A stretch of DNA of 64,000 nucleotides from an alpha proteobacterium BAL199 (GTDB lineage Bacteria; Pseudomonadota; Alphaproteobacteria; Thalassobaculales; Thalassobaculaceae): NCBI GenBank assembly GCA_000171835.1, contig ABHC01000006.1, positions 162,603 through 226,602 on the forward strand, in the 5' to 3' direction. Both the position numbers and the translations under genes were made by a program. Below, piece by piece: positions 26,267 to 34,992 of the stretch (its first letter is position 1; each line of letters begins with the position of its first letter). The notes beneath the pieces are model-generated. The model ran no database searches and was not told where the DNA came from. It was given only the letters and a program-made list of their open reading frames with translations.

Positions 26267-27871
26267 TCAGCCGCCCTTCTTGGAGATGTTCCAGAAGAAC
26301 GGAGCCGGGCCGTTCAACATGCCATCAACCCTGTCCGAACGAATGGCGGTTGGCTGGTACCACTGCCCGGCATGGGCGTGGGTCCCGATCGTCATTGCCC
26401 GGATCTGGATCTGCTTGGCGAGATCCTTCTGCTTCGCCTCGTCGGTCTCGGTCGAGAACGAGTTGCGAAGCTTCTCCATCTCCTCGTCGCACGGCCAGCC
26501 GAACCACCCCTTGTCGCAGCCGGTGTTGTAACCGGCGGCTGAGATCGGGTTCAGGATGTCGGCCGCGACCCATGAGGTCAGGAAGGCATTCCAGCCGCCT
26601 TCGGCCGGCTTTTCCTTCTTCGAACGGCGAGAGACCAGGGTCTGCCAGTCCATCGACTGCATGTCGACAGTGAAGCCACCCTTGCGCAGCAGATCGGCCG
26701 CGACCGGGGCGAGGTTGGTCAGAACGGCGAGGTCGGTGGAGTGCATCAGCACCACCGGGGTGCCGTCGTAACCGGCTTCCTTCAGCAGGGCCTTCGACTT
26801 GTCGAAGTCCGACTTGACCATCGCATCGCCACCTTCGGTGAACGCGAATGGCGTGTCGCACACGAACATTGCCGGGCAGACCTTGTAGTACTTCGGGTTG
26901 CCGATCACCGCCTGGAGGAACGGTTCCTGGGCCAGCGCGGCGATAGCGGCCTGCCGGACCTTCTGGTTGTCGAACGGCGGGTGCAGCCAGTTCATGCGGA
27001 ACATGTACTGGTTGCCGAGTGGGTTGGTGTTCAGCAGGGCGACGTCCGACGATCCTTCGAGGATCGGCAGCAGGTCGTGCGGCGGTGCCTCGAGAACGTC
27101 GATTTCACCGGCGACCAGGGCGTTCACCGCGGTCTGGTGGTCCGGCATCGAGATCCACTCGACCCGATCGACCTTGGCGACTTTGCCGCCGGCGGCCCAG
27201 CTTCCGGGCTCGCTGCGCGGCTTGTAGTCGGCGAACTTGGTATAGACGGTCTTGTCGCCCGGCTTCCATTGGTCCTTCTCGAACTTGAAGGGACCGGAAC
27301 CGATGTAGTCGGAAATCTGGTCGCCCGGCGGGGTTTCGGCGACCCGCTTCGGCATCATGAACGGAACGTTCGAGCTCGGCTTGGCCAGCGACAGCAGCAC
27401 CAAACCATAGGCTTCCTTGAGCTGCATGGTGAAGGTGTTGGCGTCGGTCGCCTTCATGTCGGCGACGAAGGACAGCAGCTTCTGCCCCATCGAGTCCTTG
27501 GCGCCCCAACGCTTGATCGAGGCAATGCAGTCCTCGGCGGTCACCGGCTGGCCGTCATGCCACTTCAGGCCGTCGCGCAGTGTGAAGGTGTAGGTCAGCT
27601 TGTCGTCGCTGACCTTCCAGGTATCGACCATCTGCGGCGTGACATTCAGCTTCTCGTCCATGGCGAAAAGCGTGTCGTAGATCATATAGCCGTGGTTGCG
27701 GGTGATGTACGCGGTGGTCCAGATCGGATCGACGATTTTCAGATCCGAATGCATCACCACGCGCAACGTGGTCTCGGCCGCTGCCGGTGTCGCGGTCGTA
27801 AGCCCCGCAATCATCGGCACCGCCGCCGCCGCTGCCAACAGGCTGCGTGCGATCGAGCGTCCCCAGGTCAT
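26267..27871 (-). CDS. ABC transporter substrate-binding protein (SBP_bac_5, peptide/opine type)
   Basis: Encodes 534 aa. A signal peptide of about 31 residues ends ATPAAAETTL; there is no lipobox, so the protein is free in the periplasm. The family 5 domain begins LRVVMHSDLKIVDPIWTT and contains YTFTLRDGLKWHDGQPVTAED, the standard motif. It delivers di/oligopeptides or similar solutes (opines, glutathione, nickel complexes in relatives) to the permeases downstream. GGAGGGG precedes the ATG. It is the first gene of the import operon. Confidence 0.93.
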   Translation of the reverse strand: MTWGRSIARSLLAAAAAVPMIAGLTTATPAAAETTLRVVMHSDLKIVDPIWTTAYITRNHGYMIYDTLFAMDEKLNVTPQMVDTWKVSDDKLTYTFTLRDGLKWHDGQPVTAEDCIASIKRWGAKDSMGQKLLSFVADMKATDANTFTMQLKEAYGLVLLSLAKPSSNVPFMMPKRVAETPPGDQISDYIGSGPFKFEKDQWKPGDKTVYTKFADYKPRSEPGSWAAGGKVAKVDRVEWISMPDHQTAVNALVAGEIDVLEAPPHDLLPILEGSSDVALLNTNPLGNQYMFRMNWLHPPFDNQKVRQAAIAALAQEPFLQAVIGNPKYYKVCPAMFVCDTPFAFTEGGDAMVKSDFDKSKALLKEAGYDGTPVVLMHSTDLAVLTNLAPVAADLLRKGGFTVDMQSMDWQTLVSRRSKKEKPAEGGWNAFLTSWVAADILNPISAAGYNTGCDKGWFGWPCDEEMEKLRNSFSTETDEAKQKDLAKQIQIRAMTIGTHAHAGQWYQPTAIRSDRVDGMLNGPAPFFWNISKKGG

Positions 27872-28000
27872 GAGCCCCTCCGTTGTTAAGGAGTATTGAA
27901 GGGGGGAGTCTAGATGACTCTTTGCACTCGGGTCCAGGGGCCTTCGCGGATGCGGAAAACATATTAGCCTGACGTACCACTCGTTCGGAACCGGCGGTCG

Positions 28001-28768
28001 TCAAGCTTGCGATGCGGCCGTTTCGACCGGTTGCGGGTTGTGCCGAACGGCCATCGGGTTGACGCCGTACTGGCGCTGGAAAGCACGGGCGAGCGCTTCG
28101 GAACTGGCATAGCCATAGCGTCGGGCCACCGATTGTACCCGGTGACCGCGATCCAGGTCCTGGCGAGCCAAGGTCATGCGCCATCGCCGAAGGTAGGCCT
28201 GCGGGGTCTCACCCACCCGAGTCCGGAACGCCTCGGTGAACCGGCTGAGCGACATCCCGGCAATCGCAGCCAAACCGACGTTCGCCCATGGCCGGCCGGG
28301 TGCCTCGTGCATGGCGACAATCGCCCGGCTGAGTCGCGGATCGGCAAGGCCGGAGACCAGACCGGACCCGGTGGCGCCACGCTCAATCTCGGCGCGCAGC
28401 AACCGGATCACCAGCACCTCGGCCAACCGGCTCAGGACGACCCCGGAGCCGCAGCGGGCAGCTTGAGCTTCCGCCAGAAGCAGTCCGATCAACGGTGCGG
28501 TATCGTCGCCGATCGACAGGGACATGCAGGTGGGTAGGGCAGCGACCAGCGGGTTCGCATCGCCTCCCCAGCTTGCCCGGGCCTCGATCAGGATGGTCTC
28601 GCCGGGCATGTCCGGTTCCGGCGAACCGCGCACATGAAGGGTGACTCGTGTCGGCGCACCGGTGCCCGACTCCCCCAGGATCCGCAGGTTGCCGGTCCCC
28701 GGCGCGGCGTCGGCGACCTGCATCTCGAAACGGGCCATCAGGCTCGACAGGCGATCGTAGCGAATCAT
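28001..28768 (-). CDS. AraC family transcriptional regulator
   Basis: Encodes 255 aa. The N-terminal cupin-like AraC-binding domain runs to about residue 150. The C-terminal HTH_18 includes NVGLAAIAGMSLSRFTEAFR and RRYGYASSEALARAFQRQYG. It is divergent from the peroxiredoxin-like gene with a 90-bp AT-rich intergenic region and upstream of the ABC import operon in the same direction. Control of the peroxiredoxin-like gene is most likely. Confidence 0.9.
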   Translation of the reverse strand: MIRYDRLSSLMARFEMQVADAAPGTGNLRILGESGTGAPTRVTLHVRGSPEPDMPGETILIEARASWGGDANPLVAALPTCMSLSIGDDTAPLIGLLLAEAQAARCGSGVVLSRLAEVLVIRLLRAEIERGATGSGLVSGLADPRLSRAIVAMHEAPGRPWANVGLAAIAGMSLSRFTEAFRTRVGETPQAYLRRWRMTLARQDLDRGHRVQSVARRYGYASSEALARAFQRQYGVNPMAVRHNPQPVETAASQA

Positions 28769-28858
28769 TGGGTGCCCTGATCGGATTATTAGTCTTTTTC
28801 AGACTGTATCGTCTGATAGCGTGATTGAGTACCCATTCCGTCGCTCAGGAGATTTTCA

Positions 28859-29395
28859 ATGCTGATGCCCCGCCAGAAAACCCCCGGCCTGTCGGTCGAA
28901 ACGCTGTCCAACGGAGCCTTCGATCTCGGCACGGAGAAGACCGAGCGCGGCACGGTGATCTGCTTCTATCGCGGCCTGCACTGCCCGATCTGCGCCAACT
29001 ACCTGACCGAGCTGGAGAAGCGCACGCCGGAGTTTGCCGAGCGCGGGGTCGGCACGATCGCGATCAGCACCGACACCCAAGACCGGGCCCAGGGCATGGC
29101 CGACAAGATCGGCGCCAAGGCGCTGCGCTTCGGCTACGGCATGTCGCTGGCCAAGGCGCGCGAGTGGGGGCTGTACATCTCGACGTCGCGCGGCACGACC
29201 TCGATCGGCATCGAGGAGCCGGCGCTGTTCGCCGAGCCCGGCCTGTTTATGGTGACGCCGGAGCAGACCCTGTATTACGGCTCGGTACAGACCATGCCGT
29301 TCGTGCGTCCGCACTTCTCGGAGTTGGTCTCGGCCCTCGATTTCGCCATCTCGAAGAACTACCCGGCGCGCGGCGAGTATACCGGCCCAGTCTGA
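28859..29395 (+). CDS. peroxiredoxin-like (AhpC/TSA) family protein
   Basis: Encodes 178 aa with a thioredoxin fold. The active-site loop FYRGLHCPICANYL carries Cys42 and Cys45 (CPIC), a thioredoxin-like CxxC rather than the single peroxidatic Cys of true AhpC. The rest matches peroxiredoxin-like family proteins with SIGIEEPALFAEPGLFMV. The start follows CAGGAG. The divergent AraC gene probably regulates it. A role in thiol or peroxide metabolism is inferred. Confidence 0.9.
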   Translation: MLMPRQKTPGLSVETLSNGAFDLGTEKTERGTVICFYRGLHCPICANYLTELEKRTPEFAERGVGTIAISTDTQDRAQGMADKIGAKALRFGYGMSLAKAREWGLYISTSRGTTSIGIEEPALFAEPGLFMVTPEQTLYYGSVQTMPFVRPHFSELVSALDFAISKNYPARGEYTGPV

Positions 29396-29402
29396 CCGAC
29401 GC

Positions 29403-30923
29403 TCAGACGGCGGTCAGCAGGTCGTTGGCGATCGTCTCGAACCGGCCCTCGGCGATGAGCGCGTCAAGGGCGTGGATGTCCGAGGCGGTCGCCCGGTCGT
29501 CGTGCAGCATGACAACACGCTCGCGCACGGCGCCATGGACTCCGGTGGTTCCGGTACCGAGCACAGGACTATCACGCAGATCGCAGGCCTGAGCGGCGAT
29601 CATCAACTCGATCGCCGCCAACGACCGGATCCGCGCGACGATCTCGCGTGTCTTCTCGACGGTCGACAGGGCGAGGGTGGCGACATCCTCGACCCCGTCG
29701 GCGACCGGCATTACCCAGATCGGCATCGGCATGGCAGCGTGCTGAATCTCCGCCATCAGGGCCGAAGCGGTCTTCTGCACCGGCGCAAAGCCGCTGTGGC
29801 CGTTCTGGAGCGGGCTGAGGAAGCGCGGCAAGCCGCTCATGCTGTCGGATAGCAGCTTGTGGGTGCGCATGCCGATCGTCGGTGCGATGCGGGCAATTGC
29901 CAAGTTGAGGGTCGCGAACGCCTGGGCCAGATGGGTGGAGTCGAAGTTGGCTGTTGGAACCACGCCGACGCCCGGAACGACCGCCGGGTTGTCGTCGGAG
30001 GTGTTCAGTTCCAACTCGACCGCCGCGATGGCTGCCTTCAAAGCGGCAGCCGCACTGCCGTAGACCGATGCCACGCACCGGAAACTCAACGGGTCTTGCA
30101 GACGCTGCGCCGCGCCGGGCTGCATCAGATCACCACCGGCCAGCAACCCGAGCAGCTCGGCAGCTACTGCCGATTGTCCCGGCGCCGGTCGCAGCGCGAC
30201 CGACTTCGGGTCCAACGGCGCGACGTTGGCACGAAATCCCTCGAACGACAGCGCCGCTGACGCAATCAGGCCGCCCAGCGTCTCCAACGCTTCGATAACG
30301 GCCAGGGCGCCAAGGCCGACCGACGCCGCGTTCGACGAAACCAGTGCCAGACCGTCCTTGGCAACGAGCGCAGGCGGTGTGATCCCGGCCTGTGCAAGGG
30401 CATCGCCGCCGGCCAGGACCTCGCCGCGCCAGCGCGCTTCGCCGGCGCCGGCCACGACCGAACCGATGTGCGCCATGGCGGCCAGGTCGGCTTCGCCCAG
30501 CGAGGCGGTCATCGGCACGATGGGGTGCACCCGCTGGCACAAGAGGGCGAGCAGGCATTCGGTAACCGGCGGCGACACCCCGGAACGCCCGACCGTGAAA
30601 CCGGCGAGACGGGCGATCATCATGGCTCGCACTTCGTCGTCAGTGGCGATGCGCCCGACCCCGACGGAGCGTCCGAGCACGACGCGGCGCTGCCGTTCGG
30701 CATCGTCGGCGGTGACCGTGGTGTCGGCGACCGCGCCGAGCCCGGTGGTGACGCCGTAGATCCTGGTTCCAGCTGCCGTCTGTTCGAGCAACGTGGCGTG
30801 GCTGTCCACGATGCGCTGCCGGGCAGCAGCCGTCAGCGCCGGCTCTGCCTGACCGCGCGCCACGGTCGCCACCGCCCGCGCGGTCAACGGCTCATCGCCA
30901 ATGGGTGTCGCCGTGGCGGTCAT
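29403..30923 (-). CDS. aromatic amino acid lyase (HAL/PAL) family protein lacking the MIO triad
   Basis: Encodes 506 aa from ATG 30923, which overlaps the stop of the upstream gene (ATGA). The fold is HutH-like: RIYGVTTGLG with the catalytic-type Tyr56, LSPLQNGHSGFAPVQKTAS late, and NTSDDNPAV, matching the SxxDNP region. But the position of the self-processing Ala-Ser-Gly reads SLGEADLAAMAH (residues 141-152): G-A-S-G-D is replaced by G-E-A-D, one residue shorter, so no MIO cofactor can form. It cannot work as a normal ammonia-lyase. Ergothionase-like elimination chemistry, which as I recall does not use MIO, is one possible explanation. The paired OCD-family gene is probably in the same pathway. 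Confidence 0.9.
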   Translation of the reverse strand: MTATATPIGDEPLTARAVATVARGQAEPALTAAARQRIVDSHATLLEQTAAGTRIYGVTTGLGAVADTTVTADDAERQRRVVLGRSVGVGRIATDDEVRAMMIARLAGFTVGRSGVSPPVTECLLALLCQRVHPIVPMTASLGEADLAAMAHIGSVVAGAGEARWRGEVLAGGDALAQAGITPPALVAKDGLALVSSNAASVGLGALAVIEALETLGGLIASAALSFEGFRANVAPLDPKSVALRPAPGQSAVAAELLGLLAGGDLMQPGAAQRLQDPLSFRCVASVYGSAAAALKAAIAAVELELNTSDDNPAVVPGVGVVPTANFDSTHLAQAFATLNLAIARIAPTIGMRTHKLLSDSMSGLPRFLSPLQNGHSGFAPVQKTASALMAEIQHAAMPMPIWVMPVADGVEDVATLALSTVEKTREIVARIRSLAAIELMIAAQACDLRDSPVLGTGTTGVHGAVRERVVMLHDDRATASDIHALDALIAEGRFETIANDLLTAV

Positions 30924-31921
30924 GCGAAGCGAAGACGCTGGCCGATGCCGAGGCGCTGGCTCTTCTCCAGCATCGCATGGCCCAGGGCGATGTCGGATAG
31001 CGACAGGCCGCGATGCCACAACAGGATGGTCTCGGCGTCGTTCTCGCGGCCGGGTTTCAGGCCGGCAACGATCTGCCCCAGTTCGGCGTGCAGGGTTTGC
31101 TCCGACAGTTTGCCGGCTTCGACATGGGCGCGCAGGCTGCCGAACTGACCGCCCTTGCACTGCCCCCAGTCGTCGACCACCAGCTTGGCCATGATGTCGG
31201 TCAGCGACAGTTCGACCGCGCTCATGGTGCCGTAGGGAATCACCAGGGCGCCGGGCTTGATCCAGTCGGTTTTCAGGATCGGCTCGGGCTGGCTGAGGCG
31301 CGAGGCCTCGACCACGATATCGGCTCCCTCCAGGCAGGTCTTCCAATCGTCGGTGACGATCACCGGCTTGCCGAGATCCCGGGTCAAGCGCTCGCCGAAG
31401 GCATCGCGGCTTTCCGGGCGGCGGGAATGCACCCGGATCTCGTCGAAGTCGAAAAGATGGTCGAGCAGGCGGACGTTCCAGTACGCGGTGCCACGGGCGC
31501 CGATGTGTCCGAGGATCTTGGAGTTCTTGCGGGCCAGGTACTTGGCGCCGATCGCGGTCACCGCGCCGGTGCGCATGTCGGTGATGCCGCTGGCGTCCAG
31601 GATCGCCCGCGGCGCGCCCATCCGCGGGTCCATCAGCAGCAGCACGGCAAGCTCGGACGGATACCCCAGCGTGTAGTTGTCGACGAAGTCGCCGACCACC
31701 TTGACGCCGGCCAGATCGACCGGTGGCTTCAGCGCGCCGCGCAGCACATTGAAGTGGCCGTTCGCCACCTTCGGCTCCAGGTGCATGCGCGGTTCGATGA
31801 CCGCTTCGCCGCGGCCCTGTACGGCCAGCGCGGTCTCGATCGCGTCCAGGATCTCATCGTTGGTGAGCTTGAGTTCCTCGACGTCCAGTCGATTCAGATA
31901 GGTGATGTAGATCGGATCCAT
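30920..31921 (-). CDS. ornithine cyclodeaminase / mu-crystallin family protein
   Basis: Encodes 333 aa. Family marks: PRMHLEPK near the N terminus, VVGDFVDNYTLGYPSELAVLLLMDP, MRTGAVTAIGAKYLARKNS and the NAD-binding loop LGHIGARGTAYW. Members are NAD(P)-dependent: ornithine cyclodeaminase, alanine dehydrogenase, ketimine reductase and others. It is translationally coupled (ATGA) to the MIO-less lyase homologue, so the two probably act in one catabolic route for an unusual amino acid. The specific reaction is unknown. Confidence 0.9.
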   Translation of the reverse strand: MDPIYITYLNRLDVEELKLTNDEILDAIETALAVQGRGEAVIEPRMHLEPKVANGHFNVLRGALKPPVDLAGVKVVGDFVDNYTLGYPSELAVLLLMDPRMGAPRAILDASGITDMRTGAVTAIGAKYLARKNSKILGHIGARGTAYWNVRLLDHLFDFDEIRVHSRRPESRDAFGERLTRDLGKPVIVTDDWKTCLEGADIVVEASRLSQPEPILKTDWIKPGALVIPYGTMSAVELSLTDIMAKLVVDDWGQCKGGQFGSLRAHVEAGKLSEQTLHAELGQIVAGLKPGRENDAETILLWHRGLSLSDIALGHAMLEKSQRLGIGQRLRFA

Positions 31922-31993
31922 GGTTGCGGGCTCCGTCGGTTGGTCGGCAGCGGCAGCGAAGCTTGTGCGGGCAAGCCTGGGATGTCGACGCCT

Positions 31994-32317
31994 TTACGAC
32001 TCGATCGCCGCTTCAATCGGCGCCATTCCGTGCCGCCGTCGCGCCATCAGGCATTCCTCGTCGCCGGGCTGGCAGGATCGGCAGACCACCGGGCGCACCT
32101 CGTAGATCGAGCAGGCGGTTGCCACCCCGATGACGCCGTCCAGCGCGGCGCACCGGTCACCTTGGCATTTCATGCCGCCCTGATCGTCGTCGACCAAGTA
32201 GCGGGGAATGCGGGCGATGTCCTCGTCGTCCTCGATGGTGAACCGCGGCCAGCTTCGCGAATAGGCGCAGCAGGCGCCGCAGGTCTGGCACGGTGAGGTC
32301 TGTTGGAGGTTGGACAA
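31994..32317 (-). CDS. YkgJ family cysteine cluster protein
   Basis: Encodes 107 aa from what appears to be a TTG start; there is no in-frame ATG before the first Cys motif. The eight or so cysteines follow the family pattern: CQTCGACC, then CQGDRC, CSIYEVRPVVCRSC. They probably bind zinc or an iron-sulfur cluster. Function is unknown. It is a short gene between the OCD operon and a divergent methyltransferase. Confidence 0.88.
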   Translation of the reverse strand: MSNLQQTSPCQTCGACCAYSRSWPRFTIEDDEDIARIPRYLVDDDQGGMKCQGDRCAALDGVIGVATACSIYEVRPVVCRSCQPGDEECLMARRRHGMAPIEAAIES

Positions 32318-32501
32318 GCTGGCATCTCAAGGGCTGTGTGTGCGCCGGTGTCGTGATGCGACCCAGGGTGAGAACAAAGTATCTCCGGCCATCGGCGGTT
32401 CCCAGGAAAACCGGTAGATGACTGTGCCAGACCGAACTGATGCATAAGTTATGCGCGGCGACGGCCGGTCGGTGTGCGCTAACATTGCCCCTCCTCAACG
32501 A

Positions 32502-33212
32502 ATGAGCGCCGCAATGGACTTCCGTCCCTTCGATACCCGCCACTACGACACCGTTCCGGTGAAGGCCGGATACGGCGAGTGGGCAGCGACCTACGAGAAC
32601 ACCGTCGTCGATCTGCTGGATCTGCGCCTGCTCGCCGGCCTATCGAGCGTCGACTGGCAGTCGTGCCAACGGGCGGTCGATCTGGCCTGCGGCACCGGCC
32701 GGACGGGCGTTTGGCTGAAGCAGGCCGGCGTTGTAGTGATGCATGGCATCGACTGCACTCCGGAGATGCTGGAGATGGCACGGAGGAAGGGGGCTCACGA
32801 CCGGTTGGTCCTGGGCGATCTCTCAGCGACCGGCTTCGACGGTGGCGCCTATGACCTCGTCGTCACGTCGCTGGTCGACGAGCATCTGGCGGATCTGCGG
32901 CCGTTGTACGCCGAAGCACGGAGGTTGCTGGCGCCCGGCGGTCGCTTCGTCCTGGTCGGGTATCACCCGCATTTCCTGATGATGGGCATTGCCACCCACT
33001 TCGACCGATCGCCGGGCGAACCTGTCGCGATCGAAAGCCATGTGCATCTCGCCAGCGACCATGTGGCTGCCGCCCACGCCGTCGGTCTCCGGCTTGGCGA
33101 GATGATCGAAGGGGTGGTCGATGACGCTTGGGCGGGCGTCAAGCCGAAGTGGTACGCGAAGTACCGCAGCCATCCGGTCAGCTTCGCGATGGTCTGGCAG
33201 GGGCCGGGCTGA
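32502..33212 (+). CDS. class I SAM-dependent methyltransferase
   Basis: Encodes 236 aa from ATG 32502, or 232 aa from ATG 32514; neither has a strong ribosome site. SAM motif I is VDLACGTGRTG, followed by GIDCTPEMLEMARRKG and a motif-III-like RRLLAPGGRFVLVGYHP. It resembles small-molecule methyltransferases of the UbiE/Mg-protoporphyrin type. The substrate is unknown. Confidence 0.85.
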   Translation: MSAAMDFRPFDTRHYDTVPVKAGYGEWAATYENTVVDLLDLRLLAGLSSVDWQSCQRAVDLACGTGRTGVWLKQAGVVVMHGIDCTPEMLEMARRKGAHDRLVLGDLSATGFDGGAYDLVVTSLVDEHLADLRPLYAEARRLLAPGGRFVLVGYHPHFLMMGIATHFDRSPGEPVAIESHVHLASDHVAAAHAVGLRLGEMIEGVVDDAWAGVKPKWYAKYRSHPVSFAMVWQGPG

Positions 33213-33219
33213 CCGGCGC

Positions 33220-33447
33220 CTAGAGCGCCAACTCAGCGTCGCTGCGGACCACCTGGACGACCAGGCGCTTGGCGTCATCGTCCTCGATCCCGATGGCAGC
33301 GGCGACATACATGGAGGCGGCGATGATCGCTTCCATGTGTGCCTGCAGCTTCGAGCCGCCGCGTTCCATCGTCTCCTGCGCCGTTTCCATATAAGTCTCG
33401 CGGATCAGGTCGAGGGTGATGCCGTCGAGGTTTTCCGGCTTGGTCAT
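33220..33447 (-). CDS. small hypothetical protein
   Basis: Encodes 75 aa, mostly helical: MTKPENLDGITLDLIRETYM, then an amphipathic central helix with ETMERGGSKLQAHMEA. It has no recognisable family and no membrane segment. GGGAGCG precedes the ATG. It converges on the methyltransferase gene with 7 bp between stops. The composition matches its neighbours, so it is probably a real gene. Confidence 0.65.
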   Translation of the reverse strand: MTKPENLDGITLDLIRETYMETAQETMERGGSKLQAHMEAIIAASMYVAAAIGIEDDDAKRLVVQVVRSDAELAL

Positions 33448-33561
33448 GGGACGCTCCCGAGCGGGTGGTCCCCAAACTTTCGCTGATTCGGATGAATGAA
33501 TTGCTAAGAGGTCGGGCTGTTTGACCTGCCAATGCTGGGCATTCGGAACGAGCCTCGCTCC

Positions 33562-34317
33562 CTAGAGGAAACGATCTTTTCCCACCATCCACACGGCCAT
33601 GACCACCATCATGACGTTCTCGGTCAACGAGATGGCGCCAAGCGGCACGTTGGTGTCGCCGCCAACGCAGGCGCATTTGAGTTCGCGGCGGTCCACATAG
33701 ACCGCCTTCATGACCGACACCGTGCCGATCGTGCCGATGAACAACGCCACTGGAGCGGCCAACCACGTCAGAGCACCGGCGATCATCAGCACACCGGCTA
33801 GCGCCTCGGCAAACGGATAGATGTAGCCGTAGCGCACCCAGCGCCGTGCCAGAAGATCGTAGTTGAGGAACATCGTCGAGAAGCCCTCGACGTCGCGCAG
33901 CTTCTGGATGGCGAGAATGCACATGCTGAAGGCGACGAACCATTCGGCAGCCCGCAGGGTCAGCACGGACTCGAAAGCAGCCCAACTGGTCGCCAGGGCC
34001 ATCACGGCAGCCGTCGCGAAAACGGCGATGACGGGCTGATAGGTGACGGCGTCATCATCCCGAACGTTTTGACCGAAGTATGCGCGCAGCGCGTCGTGGC
34101 CGCCGATCCTGTCGTCACCGATGAAGGTCTGCGGCGTGGTGTCGACCCCATGCCGGTCCTGGAACGCATCGGTCTCGGCGCGGGTGGTCAAGTGATGGTC
34201 GTCGACCTCAAAACCGTGGCGCTCCAGCAGATCCTTCGACTTCACGCCGTAGGGGCAGACATGGTCCGGCATGACCATCCGGTAGAGGCGGGCGGTTATG
34301 GTCTCTCCTTCCGTCAC
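33562..34317 (-). CDS. glutaredoxin-MauE fusion membrane protein
   Basis: Encodes 251 aa from a GTG start preceded by AGGAGATATCC. Residues 1-83 are a glutaredoxin domain with CPYG at 21-24 (single catalytic Cys) and TTPQTFIGDDRIGGHDAL. From about residue 93 there are four membrane helices of the MauE/DoxX type, ending with KCACVGGDTNVPLGAISLTEN, the MauE-specific Cys motif. MauE relatives support disulfide formation or reduction in periplasmic proteins. The fusion probably passes electrons between glutathione and the membrane. It is followed upstream (18 bp) by a DUF305 protein gene. Confidence 0.9.
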   Translation of the reverse strand: MTEGETITARLYRMVMPDHVCPYGVKSKDLLERHGFEVDDHHLTTRAETDAFQDRHGVDTTPQTFIGDDRIGGHDALRAYFGQNVRDDDAVTYQPVIAVFATAAVMALATSWAAFESVLTLRAAEWFVAFSMCILAIQKLRDVEGFSTMFLNYDLLARRWVRYGYIYPFAEALAGVLMIAGALTWLAAPVALFIGTIGTVSVMKAVYVDRRELKCACVGGDTNVPLGAISLTENVMMVVMAVWMVGKDRFL

Positions 34318-34334
34318 GGATATCTCCTTGATTG

Positions 34335-34817
34335 CTATTTTCCATCCACTTCGGGCGTTGCCGCCGGCCCGCCGTCGAGGTCGGCGATCAGGGCCTTCAT
34401 CTCGGCAATCTCAAGGCGTTGCGCCTCGACGATTCCGTGGGCCAGGCTGCGCACGCGCGGGTCGCTGATCTCAGCGCGTTCGCTAGTCAGGATCGCGATC
34501 GAGTGATGCGGGATCATCGCTTTCATCCAGGAAACGTCCTGAACGGTCTCCTGGCTGCGCACCAGGAACAACGCGGCGGCGAAGACGATGATGCTGCCGG
34601 TGAACACGGTGATGTTGGCCGCGCGGTTGGTGTACCTGCCGAGCATGAAGGCCAACATGATCACGGCCGTCGCGGCGCCCATGTAGAGCGCCATGTAGCT
34701 GCGGGTTTCACTGAAGAACGCGTGATCGATATCGTAGGTGTTCAGGTACATCAGGCCGAACATGACGATTGTCGACGTCGCGATCATCGCCAGGAATCGG
34801 ATGTAGGATCCTTTCAC
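34335..34817 (-). CDS. DUF305 family membrane protein
   Basis: Encodes 160 aa from GTG 34817, chosen because CCGGAGGAAACC lies immediately upstream; a longer frame to 34865 lacks a site. Three N-terminal helices precede the DUF305 part with KAMIPHHSIAILTSERAEI. The HH pair and spaced Met/His are typical of this ferritin-like, copper- or metal-associated family. It is the upstream partner of the glutaredoxin-MauE fusion; together they suggest a metal- or redox-handling pair at the membrane. Confidence 0.88.
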   Translation of the reverse strand: MKGSYIRFLAMIATSTIVMFGLMYLNTYDIDHAFFSETRSYMALYMGAATAVIMLAFMLGRYTNRAANITVFTGSIIVFAAALFLVRSQETVQDVSWMKAMIPHHSIAILTSERAEISDPRVRSLAHGIVEAQRLEIAEMKALIADLDGGPAATPEVDGK

Positions 34818-34992
34818 GGTTTCCTCCGGGGCGAGTGTCAGGTGGCGGCAACGCGCCGATGTCACGCCTGGGAGGAATCACCTTCCCGCGCGGGAAGGTT
34901 CCGACAATTGCTGGATTTTAATGCTGGTGAGGGCGACTTCAGACCGGAATGGTTCGGCCGCCGCTCTTCGGAAATCGTAGTTGTTTTAGGTC

